Assembly: GCA_964400625.1 (NCBI GenBank)
Contig: CAYNUS010000003.1
Location: 62,001-126,000 of the forward strand
Source: DYFX01 sp964400625
GTDB taxonomy: Bacteria; Patescibacteriota; Patescibacteriia; SG8-24; DYFX01
Reading direction: 5' to 3'
DNA: 64,000 nt
Shown here: positions 6,982 to 14,689 of the stretch, piece by piece
Position numbering within the stretch: the first letter of the stretch is position 1
How the letters are laid out: each line of letters opens with the position of its first letter
The notes under the pieces: generated by a model
Databases searched by the model: none
What the model saw: the letters and a program-made list of their open reading frames with translations, nothing else
Told to the model about the DNA's origin: nothing
Position numbers and translations under genes: made by a program

Positions 6982-7275
6982 CTACTTCTCTTCAGCCTTC
7001 GCTTTGTGGGTCGGATGGGCCTTGGCCTTCTCGCCCTCGATCGCCTTCATGTCGATGAGGAGATTGCGGACGGTCGGCGTGGGCTGGGCGCCCTTGGACA
7101 TCCAGTACTTGATGCGGTCGACGTTGAAGTCGATCTTCTTCGGCTTCGCCATCGGGTCGAGCGTGCCGAGGTTCTCGAGGAACTTGCCCCACGGATCGCG
7201 GGACTTCTCGGTGACGATGAGGCGGTAGGTCGGCATCTTCTTCTTGCCGACGCGGGACAGGCGGATGGACAGCAT
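6982..7275 (-). CDS. rpsP: 30S ribosomal protein S16
   Basis: MLSIRLSRVGKKKMPTYRLI is the hallmark N-terminus of S16, and LENLGTLDP with the downstream WMSKGAQPTPTVRNLL complete the family pattern. It assembles early in the 30S central and 5' domains. The 97-residue length is slightly longer than usual because of a Lys/Ala tail. The promoter has the best -10 box nearby (TTGACG-17-TATAGT) and overlaps a divergent plus-strand promoter. The leader is about 70 nt and the Shine-Dalgarno sequence is weak. Confidence 0.97.
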   Translation of the reverse strand: MLSIRLSRVGKKKMPTYRLIVTEKSRDPWGKFLENLGTLDPMAKPKKIDFNVDRIKYWMSKGAQPTPTVRNLLIDMKAIEGEKAKAHPTHKAKAEEK

Positions 7276-7349
7276 GCGTGCTTTTTTCTTAGTGCAATTG
7301 AGAAACGCGGGGTGAGAGCTTCCCGCGGTCCTGCAGCGCGAACGAGGGG

Positions 7350-7378
7350 ACTATACGCGAGGTTGACGGGGCCGTCAA
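7350..7378 (-). promoter_or_regulatory. rpsP promoter TTGACG-17-TATAGT
   Basis: The -35 box is at 7373-7378 and the -10 at 7350-7355. Its spacer overlaps the -35 of the divergent promoter at 7363-7391. Confidence 0.85.
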
Positions 7379-7391
7379 GGCGGCGTATGGT
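7363..7391 (+). promoter_or_regulatory. Divergent promoter TTGACG-17-TATGGT
   Basis: The boxes lie at 7363-7368 and 7386-7391. It faces the microprotein operon starting at 7419 and shares DNA with the rpsP promoter, so the two probably interfere. Confidence 0.8.
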
Positions 7392-7418
7392 GAGGCGTCC
7401 CATCGCCGAGGAGGGGCC

Positions 7419-7562
7419 ATGCAGGACTTGGACAGGTATCTCGACGACCGCGGTACGGACCTGGCGATCGGGCTGATCCTCGGGATCGCGCTCGTCATCG
7501 CGCTCTTCATGGCGATCGCCCTCAGCGACCGCCGCCCGCCGGACAAGAGGGACGGACCCTAA
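7419..7562 (+). CDS. Microprotein, 47 aa, single TM
   Basis: GAGGAGGGGCC precedes the ATG. The product MQDLDRYLDDRGTDLAIGLI... has an acidic N-terminus, one hydrophobic helix (residues 15-36) and a charged tail ending KRDGP. It is the first gene of a three-gene set, 28 nt after a well-formed promoter. The expected topology is N-in or N-out with a single crossing. Nothing identifies its role, but signal, start and spacing make it a credible gene. Confidence 0.65.
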   Translation: MQDLDRYLDDRGTDLAIGLILGIALVIALFMAIALSDRRPPDKRDGP

Positions 7563-7571
7563 GGAGGAATC

Positions 7572-7679
7572 ATGGGCATCTTCGACGGCATCCTGATCGC
7601 GCTCTTTCTCGCGAGTTTCATCGGCTCCTGCGCGAGCCTCGGCGCCGCGCCCCACGCTCCCGCGAAGGACGCGGAATGA
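7572..7679 (+). CDS. Microprotein, 35 aa, putative small lipoprotein
   Basis: AAGGAGGAATC precedes the ATG, 9 nt after the previous stop. The product MGIFDGILIALFLASFIGSC is hydrophobic and ends in an IGSC lipobox-like motif, followed by ASLGAAPHAPAKDAE. It could be processed to a very short lipopeptide of about 16 residues. Its last codons overlap the next start (ATGA at 7676-7679), which suggests coupled translation. Confidence 0.55.
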   Translation: MGIFDGILIALFLASFIGSCASLGAAPHAPAKDAE

Positions 7680-7984
7680 AGGTCGAGATCTCCTTCGAGA
7701 TCCCCGACGCCCTCGTCTCCGCCGCCCCTTCCGCCGCGCTCATCGCGCTCCTGGCCGCCTGGCTCGCCATCCTCGTGCGCCGCCGCCGCAAGCGCGAACG
7801 CGCCGCGCGGCTCCTGCGCTCCATCGGGACGGACTTCGTCCCGCCGGGCGCGAGCGACGCCATCGAGGAGTTCCGCCGGGAGGTGGACGCCTCGCACCGC
7901 CTGTACGAACGCCGCCTGCTCGAGGAAGAGTGGCGCCGCGACGGGCGCGTCCTGCTCGAGAAGAAGATCGCCAAGAACCTCTGA
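7676..7984 (+). CDS. Small membrane protein with basic juxtamembrane region, 102 aa
   Basis: The start ATG overlaps the previous TGA. Residues 11-33 form a TM helix, followed by RRRRKRERAARLL, so the C-terminus is cytoplasmic by the positive-inside rule. The remaining 60 residues are helical and charged. It closes a three-gene operon with 7419-7562 and 7572-7679, and a strong terminator follows. The function is unknown. The coupling suggests the three products act together at the membrane. Confidence 0.7.
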   Translation: MKVEISFEIPDALVSAAPSAALIALLAAWLAILVRRRRKRERAARLLRSIGTDFVPPGASDAIEEFRREVDASHRLYERRLLEEEWRRDGRVLLEKKIAKNL

Positions 7985-7987
7985 AAC

Positions 7988-8016
7988 GAAAGACGGCCCA
8001 TGGGCCGTCTCTTTTC
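7988..8016. terminator. Bidirectional terminator
   Basis: AGACGGCCCATGGGCCGTCT (7991-8010) is a perfect palindrome with T-rich tracts on both sides. It separates convergent genes. Confidence 0.85.
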
Positions 8017-9213
8017 TTATCCTTTCCTGAGCCGCTCCACTTCCTTCTTCAGCTCGATCATCTTGAGCTCGCGGCCGACCAGCTGTTCCTGGAACTTGGT
8101 CAGGGAGGCGACGCTTTTCTCGAGTTCGGCCTTCTGCGATTCGATGATGGCGACCTGCTCCTTCATCTTCCCGATGTCGGTGGCGATGATGGTGACCCCG
8201 GCCGGGGCGCCGCGGTCGCCGTGGATCGCCATGGCGGAGAGCGCGACCGGGTGCATCCGGCCTTCCGCGTCCCGGAGTTCCGCTTCCGCCTCGCTGCGCA
8301 ACGGGCCGAGCGGGGGATGCTCCAGCGCCTCGATCAGGAGGCCGGCCGCCTTCGGCACGAACTCGGTGACGCGGCGTCCGCGCATCTCGCGGGCCGCGAC
8401 CTTCGTGATCTTCGAGGCGTAGGGGTTGGCGATGACGATCGCGCCGTCCATGTCGACCACGAAGAGCGCGCCGGGCATCGATTCGATGATCGCGGGGGCG
8501 GCGATCTCCTCGGTGAGCGGGAAGAGCTCGTAGCGGAGGATGCCGTAGGCGAAGAGTCCGGCCCAGACCGCGAGGAAGATGAAGGAGAACGGCGGCCACG
8601 CCACGCCCATGTAGCTCAGGAAGTCGCTCGACGCGAGGAGGCCGAAGACCATGGCGATGAAGGTCGCGAGGTAGGCCTTGCGGCGCCGCCCGGAGCGGCC
8701 CTGTTCGCGCATCCTCAGCCAGTGGCGGACGAGGATGTAGAGGAAGACGGCGTAGAATTCGGCGACGAAGACGTACCCGAGGACGTTCAGCTGCTGCACG
8801 TCGCCCCACGGATACGCCACGATCCGGCTCCCGTCGACGAACAGGTCGGTGGCGAGGAACGGGATGAGCGCCGCGTTGGCCGCGAAGAGGGCGGGGACCC
8901 AGCGCCGCACGCCGGGGAGCCGCAGGTGCAGGCTCTCGAACCGGAGGATGATGGGCGGCACCATGCAGAGCGCGGCCCAGCCGACGCGGTCCCAGAAGCG
9001 CGCGACGCCGCCGTCCTCGGCCGCCAGCGGGAGGGCGATGAAGAGCAGGACGAGGAAGAGGGCGGCGCAGAAGTGGAAGTACGCGCGGCGCTCGGCGTCC
9101 CGGCGGTCGCCGCGCAGGACCCAGATGCCGAGGCACAGGATGACGGCGGCGATGGCGGCGACGCCCGCGGAGAAGAGCGTCGGCTGGTAGCTGGCGGCGG
9201 AAAGGATCCCCAT
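8017..9213 (-). CDS. 7TM-PAS sensor protein without a kinase domain
   Basis: Residues about 1-225 contain seven hydrophobic segments arranged as in the histidine-kinase N-terminal 7TM region. A PAS domain follows (about 235-345, with PGALFVVDMDGAIVIANPYA and a C-terminal VTIIATDIGKMKE). The final 50 residues are a coiled coil (SQKAELEKSVASLTKFQEQ), where a HisKA/HATPase module would be expected but is absent. It may signal by protein contact through the coil. The ATG lies 6 nt past the smc stop with no Shine-Dalgarno sequence, so translation probably depends on smc. Confidence 0.78.
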   Translation of the reverse strand: MGILSAASYQPTLFSAGVAAIAAVILCLGIWVLRGDRRDAERRAYFHFCAALFLVLLFIALPLAAEDGGVARFWDRVGWAALCMVPPIILRFESLHLRLPGVRRWVPALFAANAALIPFLATDLFVDGSRIVAYPWGDVQQLNVLGYVFVAEFYAVFLYILVRHWLRMREQGRSGRRRKAYLATFIAMVFGLLASSDFLSYMGVAWPPFSFIFLAVWAGLFAYGILRYELFPLTEEIAAPAIIESMPGALFVVDMDGAIVIANPYASKITKVAAREMRGRRVTEFVPKAAGLLIEALEHPPLGPLRSEAEAELRDAEGRMHPVALSAMAIHGDRGAPAGVTIIATDIGKMKEQVAIIESQKAELEKSVASLTKFQEQLVGRELKMIELKKEVERLRKG

Positions 9214-9219
9214 ACCGGA

Positions 9220-11529
9220 TCAGACCGCGACGGCGGGTTTCTTCGAGCCGCGGATGTTCTCGGCCTCCTCGAGCTGGAGCGACAGGACGGAGGAAGTGGA
9301 ATCCTCGGCCATGGTGACGCCGTAGAGGACCTGCGCCTTCTGCATCGTGTAGCGGTTGTGCGTGATGACGAGGAACTGCGTGCGGTGCGAGAGGTCGGAG
9401 ACGATCGCGGCGAAGCGCGCGGCGTTCGATTCGTCGAGCGCGGCGTCGACCTCGTCGAGCACCACGAACGGCGAGGGGTTCGTGGTCATGATGGCGCAGA
9501 TGAGCGCGATGGACGTGAGCGCGCGCTCGCCGCCCGAGAGCGAGTGGATCGACTTCACGCGCTTGCCCGGCGGGTTGGCGAAGATCTCGAGGCCGAGCCA
9601 GGTCTCCTTCGGCGCGGCACTGACTTTCTTCTCCGCGTCGTCCTCGACGCCGGCGGCTTCCTTGGCGGCGGCCTTCTCGGCCTCCGCGACCTCGTCGTCC
9701 TCTTCCTCGCGCTCGATCTTCTGGAGCGAGGCGCTGCCGCCGTCGAACAGGCGCTTGAAGAACTCGTCGAAGTGCTGGTTGATGCGGCGGAACGACGTGT
9801 CGGATTGCTTCTTGATCATCACGTCGAGCTCCTCGATCATCGCGACCAGCGACTCCTTCGTCTTATGCAGGTCCTCGACCTGGGCGGTGAGGAAGTCGTA
9901 ACGCTCCTTGATCTCCTTGTACTCGGCGACGACGGCCTGGTCGATCTGTCCGATGGCGGCGACCTGCGTGCGGAGCTGGTGGAGGCGCGGCGAGAGCGCG
10001 CTCGCGTCGACGTCCTTCTCCGGCGCGGTCTCGAGCGCGGTCTTGGCCTCCTCGCCCATGATCTCGCGGGCCTCGCGTTCGATGGCGTCGCGGCGCGTCT
10101 CGATGCGGGCGCGCTCCACGCGGTGGTCGGAGAGGTGCCGGTCGAGCTCGAAGAGCTCCGACTGGAAGCCCTGCATCTTGCGCTGGATCTCGAAGAACGC
10201 GCCGCGCTTCTTGGCTTCCTCCTCGCCCCACTTCTGCATGCGGCCCTGGAGGTCGGCGAGCGTCTTGGCCATCGCGCCGATGCCGGAAAGCGCCTCTTCG
10301 AGCTCCTTCTGGAGCGCGGCCGGGACGGCCGGTTCCTTCTTCTCGGCCTTGTCCTTGCGGCCGGGTTCCTTGAGTTCGGAGAGCAGTTCCTCGATCTGCG
10401 TGCCGAGCGTCTTCAGCTTCTCGGCGGCTTCCTGCGCCTCCTCGAGCGTCTCGGCTTCCAGGATGGAGGCGACGAGCTCGTCATGCCGCTCGGAGATGGC
10501 GGAGATCTCCTCGACGATGCGGGGGAGCGGCATCGGGAGCGACGGAGCGGAAGCGGAGAGCGCCTTCATCTGCTCCATGCGGATCTGGTTCTTGAGCTGG
10601 ATCTCCTTCTCGCGGAGCGCGTTGCGCTTCTCGAGCTCGCGCTCGTATTCCTTCTGGAGCGCCATGAGGCCGTCGGACTTCGTCTCTTCCGTCTCCATGC
10701 CGGCCAGGCTCGCGCGCACGGCCTCGATCTCCTTCTCCTTTTCCTTGCGGCTCTCCTCGACGAGCTTCGTCTTGGCGTCGATGGCGGCGAACTCTTCCTT
10801 GATCTTCTTCCAGTGCGAGCCGAAGTACGAGAACTCGAGCTCGCGGAGCTCCTTCTCGAGGTTGGCGCGTTCCTCCAAGCGGCGGACCTGGCGCGAGAGC
10901 GAACGCATGCGCGGCTCGATCTCGGCGAGGATGATCTCGGCCTGCTTCAGGTTCTCGCCCGAGGCGTCGAGCTTGCGGACGGCGGCCTCGCGCTTCAGCT
11001 GGTACTGCTTCACGCCGGCGGCCTCGTCGAAGAATTCCTTGCGCTCCTTGGGGGAGGCGACGAGGATGGCGTCGATCATGCCCTGGCCGATCACGGAGTA
11101 CGTGCGCTGGCCGAAGTTGGCGCGCGCGAGGAGCAGGAGGACTTCCTGCAGCTTCACCTTGTTCTTGTTGATGAGGTATTCCGATTCGCCGTCGCGGTAG
11201 ATGCGGCGCGTGATGACGACCTCCGGATACTCGATCTCGTTGCCGCCCGCCTGGTTGTCGAGCACGAGGGAGACTTCCGCGAAGCCGGAGCGCGAGCGCT
11301 TGTCGGAGCCGCTGAAGATGACGTCCTCGGACTTCTTGCCGCGCAGGAGCTTCAGCGACTGCTCGCCCAGCACCCAGCGGACCGCGTCGGCGATGTTGGA
11401 CTTGCCGGAACCGTTCGGACCGACGATGGCGGTGATGCCGCGGTCGCCTTCTTTCGGGGGGAGGAAATCAAGGAGGGTCCGGTTCGCGAACGTCTTGAAG
11501 CCCTGCATTTCGATACGCTGGAGGTGCAT
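9220..11529 (-). CDS. smc: Short SMC ATPase, apparently without a hinge
   Basis: I place the start at 11529 (MHLQRIEMQGFKTFANRT), the canonical SMC N-terminus, and not at the upstream in-frame ATG. Walker A is GPNGSGKSN, the signature motif is LSGGERALTS, and Walker B is FVVLDEVDAALDESN. Typical bacterial SMC proteins have about 1150-1200 residues; this one has 769. The coiled arms are short. Between them I see no glycine-rich hinge domain, only a loop with Pro/Ser (about residues 305-325) and a Lys-rich segment. An acidic insert (REEEDDEVAEAEKAA) precedes the signature. The promoter is TTGAAA-17-TACTTT. Confidence 0.88.
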   Translation of the reverse strand: MHLQRIEMQGFKTFANRTLLDFLPPKEGDRGITAIVGPNGSGKSNIADAVRWVLGEQSLKLLRGKKSEDVIFSGSDKRSRSGFAEVSLVLDNQAGGNEIEYPEVVITRRIYRDGESEYLINKNKVKLQEVLLLLARANFGQRTYSVIGQGMIDAILVASPKERKEFFDEAAGVKQYQLKREAAVRKLDASGENLKQAEIILAEIEPRMRSLSRQVRRLEERANLEKELRELEFSYFGSHWKKIKEEFAAIDAKTKLVEESRKEKEKEIEAVRASLAGMETEETKSDGLMALQKEYERELEKRNALREKEIQLKNQIRMEQMKALSASAPSLPMPLPRIVEEISAISERHDELVASILEAETLEEAQEAAEKLKTLGTQIEELLSELKEPGRKDKAEKKEPAVPAALQKELEEALSGIGAMAKTLADLQGRMQKWGEEEAKKRGAFFEIQRKMQGFQSELFELDRHLSDHRVERARIETRRDAIEREAREIMGEEAKTALETAPEKDVDASALSPRLHQLRTQVAAIGQIDQAVVAEYKEIKERYDFLTAQVEDLHKTKESLVAMIEELDVMIKKQSDTSFRRINQHFDEFFKRLFDGGSASLQKIEREEEDDEVAEAEKAAAKEAAGVEDDAEKKVSAAPKETWLGLEIFANPPGKRVKSIHSLSGGERALTSIALICAIMTTNPSPFVVLDEVDAALDESNAARFAAIVSDLSHRTQFLVITHNRYTMQKAQVLYGVTMAEDSTSSVLSLQLEEAENIRGSKKPAVAV

Positions 11530-11553
11530 GTGGGGTTCGGCTATTTCCTTATT

Positions 11554-11582
11554 AAAGTACCTGTAAAGGCTTGACGTTTCAA
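11554..11582 (-). promoter_or_regulatory. smc promoter TTGAAA-17-TACTTT
   Basis: The boxes lie at 11577-11582 and 11554-11559. The -35 box lies in a perfect inverted repeat, GGCTTGA-CGTT-TCAAGCC (11569-11586), which also holds a plus-strand TTGACG facing the gene at 11629. Confidence 0.65.
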
Positions 11583-11628
11583 GCCTCAGAAGGGAAGCTC
11601 CAGGAAGCCCTTTGCACGGGAGGTATCG

Positions 11629-12246
11629 ATGATCTCGAAGCTGAAAGAGCTGGGCGAAGACACCATGCTCGCCGTCGGCCCCCGCTTCGACCTCGAGAAG
11701 GTCCTCGCGACCGGCTCCGGCATCCTGCGGATCCTGATCGGACGGGCGCAGATGCGCTTCCCCGACGCGCCGGTCCTGGCCATCGTCTCGGAAATGGAGG
11801 AATTCCCCGCCTCGGCGGAGTCTCTCGACGAGATGGACGCGGTCTTCCGCAAGGTCAAGAAGGACTGGTACGACGCGGCCGACCTGCACTTCTACGTGCA
11901 GTTCGGGCCGTATCTCGCCACCTGGGCGCCGCTCGGGTTCGACGCCCTCTACGGCCCGACCGCCAACTGCCTGACCTCCAGCGAGGCCAACTGGGAAGAC
12001 CTCGACCCGACGCCGGTCCTCTTCTTCATGAACCGCGACCGCCCGTTCCAGCCGATGGGGCCCAAGGCCACGAAGTTCCTGAAGGAGGTCCTCGGTGACG
12101 AGGCGTCCTCCGGCGCCCAGGTCGACTACGTCCCGCACGACGCGGACGCCGAGATCGTCGTGGTCCGCTTCACGCATGACGCCTACGGCGACGGCGCCGG
12201 GCAGATCCGCATCGTCCGTTACCTCGACGCGGAGGACTGGCCATGA
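11629..12246 (+). CDS. Hypothetical protein, tandem paralogue A
   Basis: The 205-residue soluble protein has no recognised domain. Its C-terminal half contains WEDLDPTPVLFF, then KATKFLKEVL, then VVRFTHDAYGDGAGQIRI. The next gene carries WEELDMTPVIEF, KARDLLKTLL and SLRFLHPAYGAGLGTLRI in the same order, so the two are paralogues despite low overall identity. GGGAGG lies 6 nt before the ATG. Its stop overlaps the next start (ATGA), making a two-gene operon divergent from smc. Confidence 0.75.
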   Translation: MISKLKELGEDTMLAVGPRFDLEKVLATGSGILRILIGRAQMRFPDAPVLAIVSEMEEFPASAESLDEMDAVFRKVKKDWYDAADLHFYVQFGPYLATWAPLGFDALYGPTANCLTSSEANWEDLDPTPVLFFMNRDRPFQPMGPKATKFLKEVLGDEASSGAQVDYVPHDADAEIVVVRFTHDAYGDGAGQIRIVRYLDAEDWP

Positions 12247-12848
12247 TCACGAACCTCGAGATCGTCGATGACGACACGGCCCAAGCCTTCGGGCTCAAGT
12301 ACGACGTCCATGCGGTGCTCGAAGCGATGATCGGCTTCCTCAAGTCCTTCACCGCGGAGATCGTCGCGGCCGCGCCGCACGTGGCGCCGGTCATCCGGTT
12401 CTCCGGCGACGGCGAACGGCTCGATCCGCTCACCGACGACGGCTACGCGCGCTTCCGCCGCGAGACGATCGGTCCCGGCAACGACTTCGACGTCGAGGCT
12501 TCGGCCGCGCGCGTGGATGTCGGCACCTTCCGCCTTCGGCTGTACGCGCGCGGCAGGGACGACCTGCAACGCTACGGCCAGGCCGCCCCGACCCTCTTCG
12601 ACGGCGAGCCTTGGGAAGAGCTCGACATGACGCCGGTCATCGAGTTCACCCCGGCGCAGGGAACCCTCCCGTTCTTCGAACCGAAGGCCCGCGATCTGCT
12701 CAAGACGCTGCTCCGCCGCCACGCCCCGTCCGGAACGCGGATGAAGGACGACGGCGGCCTCGTCAGCCTCCGCTTCCTGCATCCCGCCTACGGCGCCGGC
12801 CTCGGCACGCTCCGCATCCGTCTGCTCACCATCCCCGTCGAACCTTGA
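12243..12848 (+). CDS. Hypothetical protein, tandem paralogue B
   Basis: The 201-residue protein is the translationally coupled partner of 11629-12246 and shares its three C-terminal blocks. The N-terminal half (LEIVDDDTAQAFGLKYDVHAVL) aligns only loosely with its partner. A duplicated gene kept in one operon suggests a heteromer, but no function is known. Its TGA stop lies inside both the terminator and the next promoter (12833-12873). Confidence 0.75.
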   Translation: MITNLEIVDDDTAQAFGLKYDVHAVLEAMIGFLKSFTAEIVAAAPHVAPVIRFSGDGERLDPLTDDGYARFRRETIGPGNDFDVEASAARVDVGTFRLRLYARGRDDLQRYGQAAPTLFDGEPWEELDMTPVIEFTPAQGTLPFFEPKARDLLKTLLRRHAPSGTRMKDDGGLVSLRFLHPAYGAGLGTLRIRLLTIPVEP

Positions 12849-12873
12849 CGGGGATTTTCTTTTTTCCTAAGGT
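12833..12873 (+). promoter_or_regulatory. Nested stop codon, terminator and promoter
   Basis: CCCCGTC (12833-12839) pairs with GACGGGG (12847-12853) and a T-rich tract follows, giving a terminator. The loop and stem also spell TTGACG (12845-12850), and TAAGGT follows 17 nt later (12868-12873), giving the promoter of the DHH gene at 12888. The stop TGA (12846-12848) is shared. Confidence 0.75.
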
Positions 12874-12887
12874 AGCCGGCTGTCCGT

Positions 12888-13859
12888 ATGAACCACGCGA
12901 CCCCGACGAAACTCATCTACGAGAAGCTCCTCTCCGCGCGGCGCCCGCTTCTGGTTTCGCATCGCAAGCCCGACGGCGACACGCTCGGCGGGATGATGGC
13001 GGTCTACGCGTGGCTGCGCGACCAGGGCCGCGAGGCCTACGCGTTCTGCGTCGACGCGCCGTCGCCGGCGTACGCGTACTTCCCGAGGATGCGCGAGCTG
13101 CAGACGAACCCGGAGACGTTCCATGACGAGGCCGTCGACATGATCTGCGTGTTCGACGCGGGCGACCTCGCGTACGCGGGCATCGACGCCTACGTCGCCG
13201 CCATGCCGAAGCGCCCGTTCATCGCGAACTTCGACCACCACGTCACCAACACCTCGTTCGGCGACGCGAACCTCGTCGTGACCGACGCCTCCTCGACCGC
13301 GGAAGTCGTGCACGCCTTCTTCATGGCCAACGGCGTCGAGGTCACGCAGGCGATGGCGACCTGCCTCATGACCGGGCTCCTGACCGACACCTCGAACTTC
13401 TCGAACCCCGCCACCACGGTGAAGAGCCTCGAGATCGCCTCCGACCTCCTGCTCAAGGGCGTCTCCATGCGCGACATCACGCGCCGGCTCATGCGCAACA
13501 AGCCGGTCGCCGCGCTGAAGCTCTGGGGCCTCGCGCTCGAGCGCCTGCGCTGGGACGAAGGGAAGAAGACGGCCACGACCGCCATCTTCCGCAAGGACCT
13601 CGAGGAGCATCCCGTCGACGACGAGCATCTCGAAGGGCTCTCGAACTTCCTGAACCACATCCTCAAGGCCGACGTCGTGCTGGTGCTGAAGGAGACGAAG
13701 GACGGCAAGGTGAAAGGCAGCTACCGCAGCGCGGCCGACGTCGACGTCGCGGAGCTCGCGAAAATCCATGGCGGCGGCGGACACAAGAAGGCGGCGGGCT
13801 TCACCGTCGCCGGCGCGATCGGCGAGCATGCCGACGGGTGGAAAGTGCTGACGGCGTAA
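12888..13859 (+). CDS. DHH-family phosphoesterase, NrnA-like
   Basis: All active-site motifs are present: SHRKPDGDTLGGMM, NFDHHVTNTSFG, TDASSTAEVV and the DHHA1 motif GGGGHKKAAGF. The 323-residue size fits bifunctional oligoribonuclease/pAp phosphatases, which turn over 2-5 nt RNAs and 3'-phosphoadenosine phosphate. No Shine-Dalgarno sequence is seen, and only 14 nt separate the -10 box from the ATG, so the leader is about 7 nt. The degenerate paralogue lies at 1142-2284. Confidence 0.9.
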   Translation: MNHATPTKLIYEKLLSARRPLLVSHRKPDGDTLGGMMAVYAWLRDQGREAYAFCVDAPSPAYAYFPRMRELQTNPETFHDEAVDMICVFDAGDLAYAGIDAYVAAMPKRPFIANFDHHVTNTSFGDANLVVTDASSTAEVVHAFFMANGVEVTQAMATCLMTGLLTDTSNFSNPATTVKSLEIASDLLLKGVSMRDITRRLMRNKPVAALKLWGLALERLRWDEGKKTATTAIFRKDLEEHPVDDEHLEGLSNFLNHILKADVVLVLKETKDGKVKGSYRSAADVDVAELAKIHGGGGHKKAAGFTVAGAIGEHADGWKVLTA

Positions 13860-13884
13860 AAAAGCCTCCGACGATGTCGGGGGC
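13857..13884 (-). terminator. Terminator between convergent genes
   Basis: GCCTCCGAC pairs with GTCGGGGGC. A six-base T-run follows on the minus strand, serving the lipoprotein gene ending at 13885. Confidence 0.85.
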
Positions 13885-14601
13885 TTATTCGTCCGGGAGG
13901 CGCCGCGCCTCCCAATCGCCTTGGTCCGAGCCGTTGTCCCAGCGGCCGTCGATCCCGCCGCGGTCGGGGCGGATCGTGCCGGAGAGCTTCAGCGCGCCGA
14001 TGGGGCTTTGCAGCTCCACGAGATTCCGGAACAGCAGTCCGGCCGAGCATTCGGGGCGAGCGTCGCCCGGCGGGCACTGGGCCCAGCGGATGAAGCGGCC
14101 GCTCTGCGCGGCTTCGAAGTCGCCGACGACGAGGCCGTCGATCGAGATCTCCCAGACGCCGGCGAGGTCGACCATCGCGAGCACGCGCCATTGTGCGACG
14201 AGCGCGCCGTGGCGGACGGTCAGCGTGCCGGAGGGCTCGACGCCGTTCTCCGTGTCGAAGAGGTCGATGAGCGGCGTGACATGGATGTCGACGCCGTCGT
14301 TCACGAGGTCGAAGTCCTCGTCGTCGATCGCCGCGGAGGTGAGCGCGGGATCGCACTCGCGCTTGTCCTCGTCGTACACCGCGACGCCGAGGCGCGTGGT
14401 GCGGCCGGCGGGCAGGGCGATGCCGACGAGCGTGCAGGCGTTCCCCGCGTCGTCGAAGCAGGTGGAGCGCATCTCGTCCCGCTTGAGGACGACGATGCGG
14501 GCCGGTTCCGCGCAGGCGTAGGCCGGCGCGGGCGGCGCGCGGGAATCCTCGCCGCAGGCGGCGAGCAGGACGGCGGCGGCGCACGCGATCTTCTTGGACA
14601 T
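13885..14601 (-). CDS. Hypothetical lipoprotein, 238 aa
   Basis: The start at 14601 follows GAGGAGGCTCC and gives a clean lipoprotein signal, MSKKIACAAAVLLAAC (lipobox LAAC). The mature protein is beta-rich with several Cys residues (CDPALTS, CPPGDARPEC). A repeated WEISIDGLVVGDF-like strand pattern suggests a laminin-G/jellyroll-like fold, but this is a guess. The promoter is TTGACG-17-TACGGT, so it forms a single-gene unit divergent from clpP. Confidence 0.75.
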   Translation of the reverse strand: MSKKIACAAAVLLAACGEDSRAPPAPAYACAEPARIVVLKRDEMRSTCFDDAGNACTLVGIALPAGRTTRLGVAVYDEDKRECDPALTSAAIDDEDFDLVNDGVDIHVTPLIDLFDTENGVEPSGTLTVRHGALVAQWRVLAMVDLAGVWEISIDGLVVGDFEAAQSGRFIRWAQCPPGDARPECSAGLLFRNLVELQSPIGALKLSGTIRPDRGGIDGRWDNGSDQGDWEARRLPDE

Positions 14602-14628
14602 GGAGCCTCCTCGGAAAGGACCGGGCCG

Positions 14629-14657
14629 ACCGTAACCGCTTCCCGGCGCCCCGTCAA
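14629..14657 (-). promoter_or_regulatory. Promoter TTGACG-17-TACGGT
   Basis: The boxes lie at 14652-14657 and 14629-14634 on the minus strand. Confidence 0.78.
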
Positions 14658-14689
14658 TGGAGTATCCTGAAGGGGAACACACCACATCC

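Noticed and set aside
5139..7058. 639-residue plus-strand open frame
   Set aside because: It crosses khpA and the two membrane-protein genes in antisense and has no ribosome-binding site or domain.
7930..11574. 1214-residue plus-strand open frame
   Set aside because: It is antisense to smc and the 7TM-PAS gene, which have clear motifs. Its Leu/Arg/Glu/Gly composition is typical of a GC-rich shadow frame.
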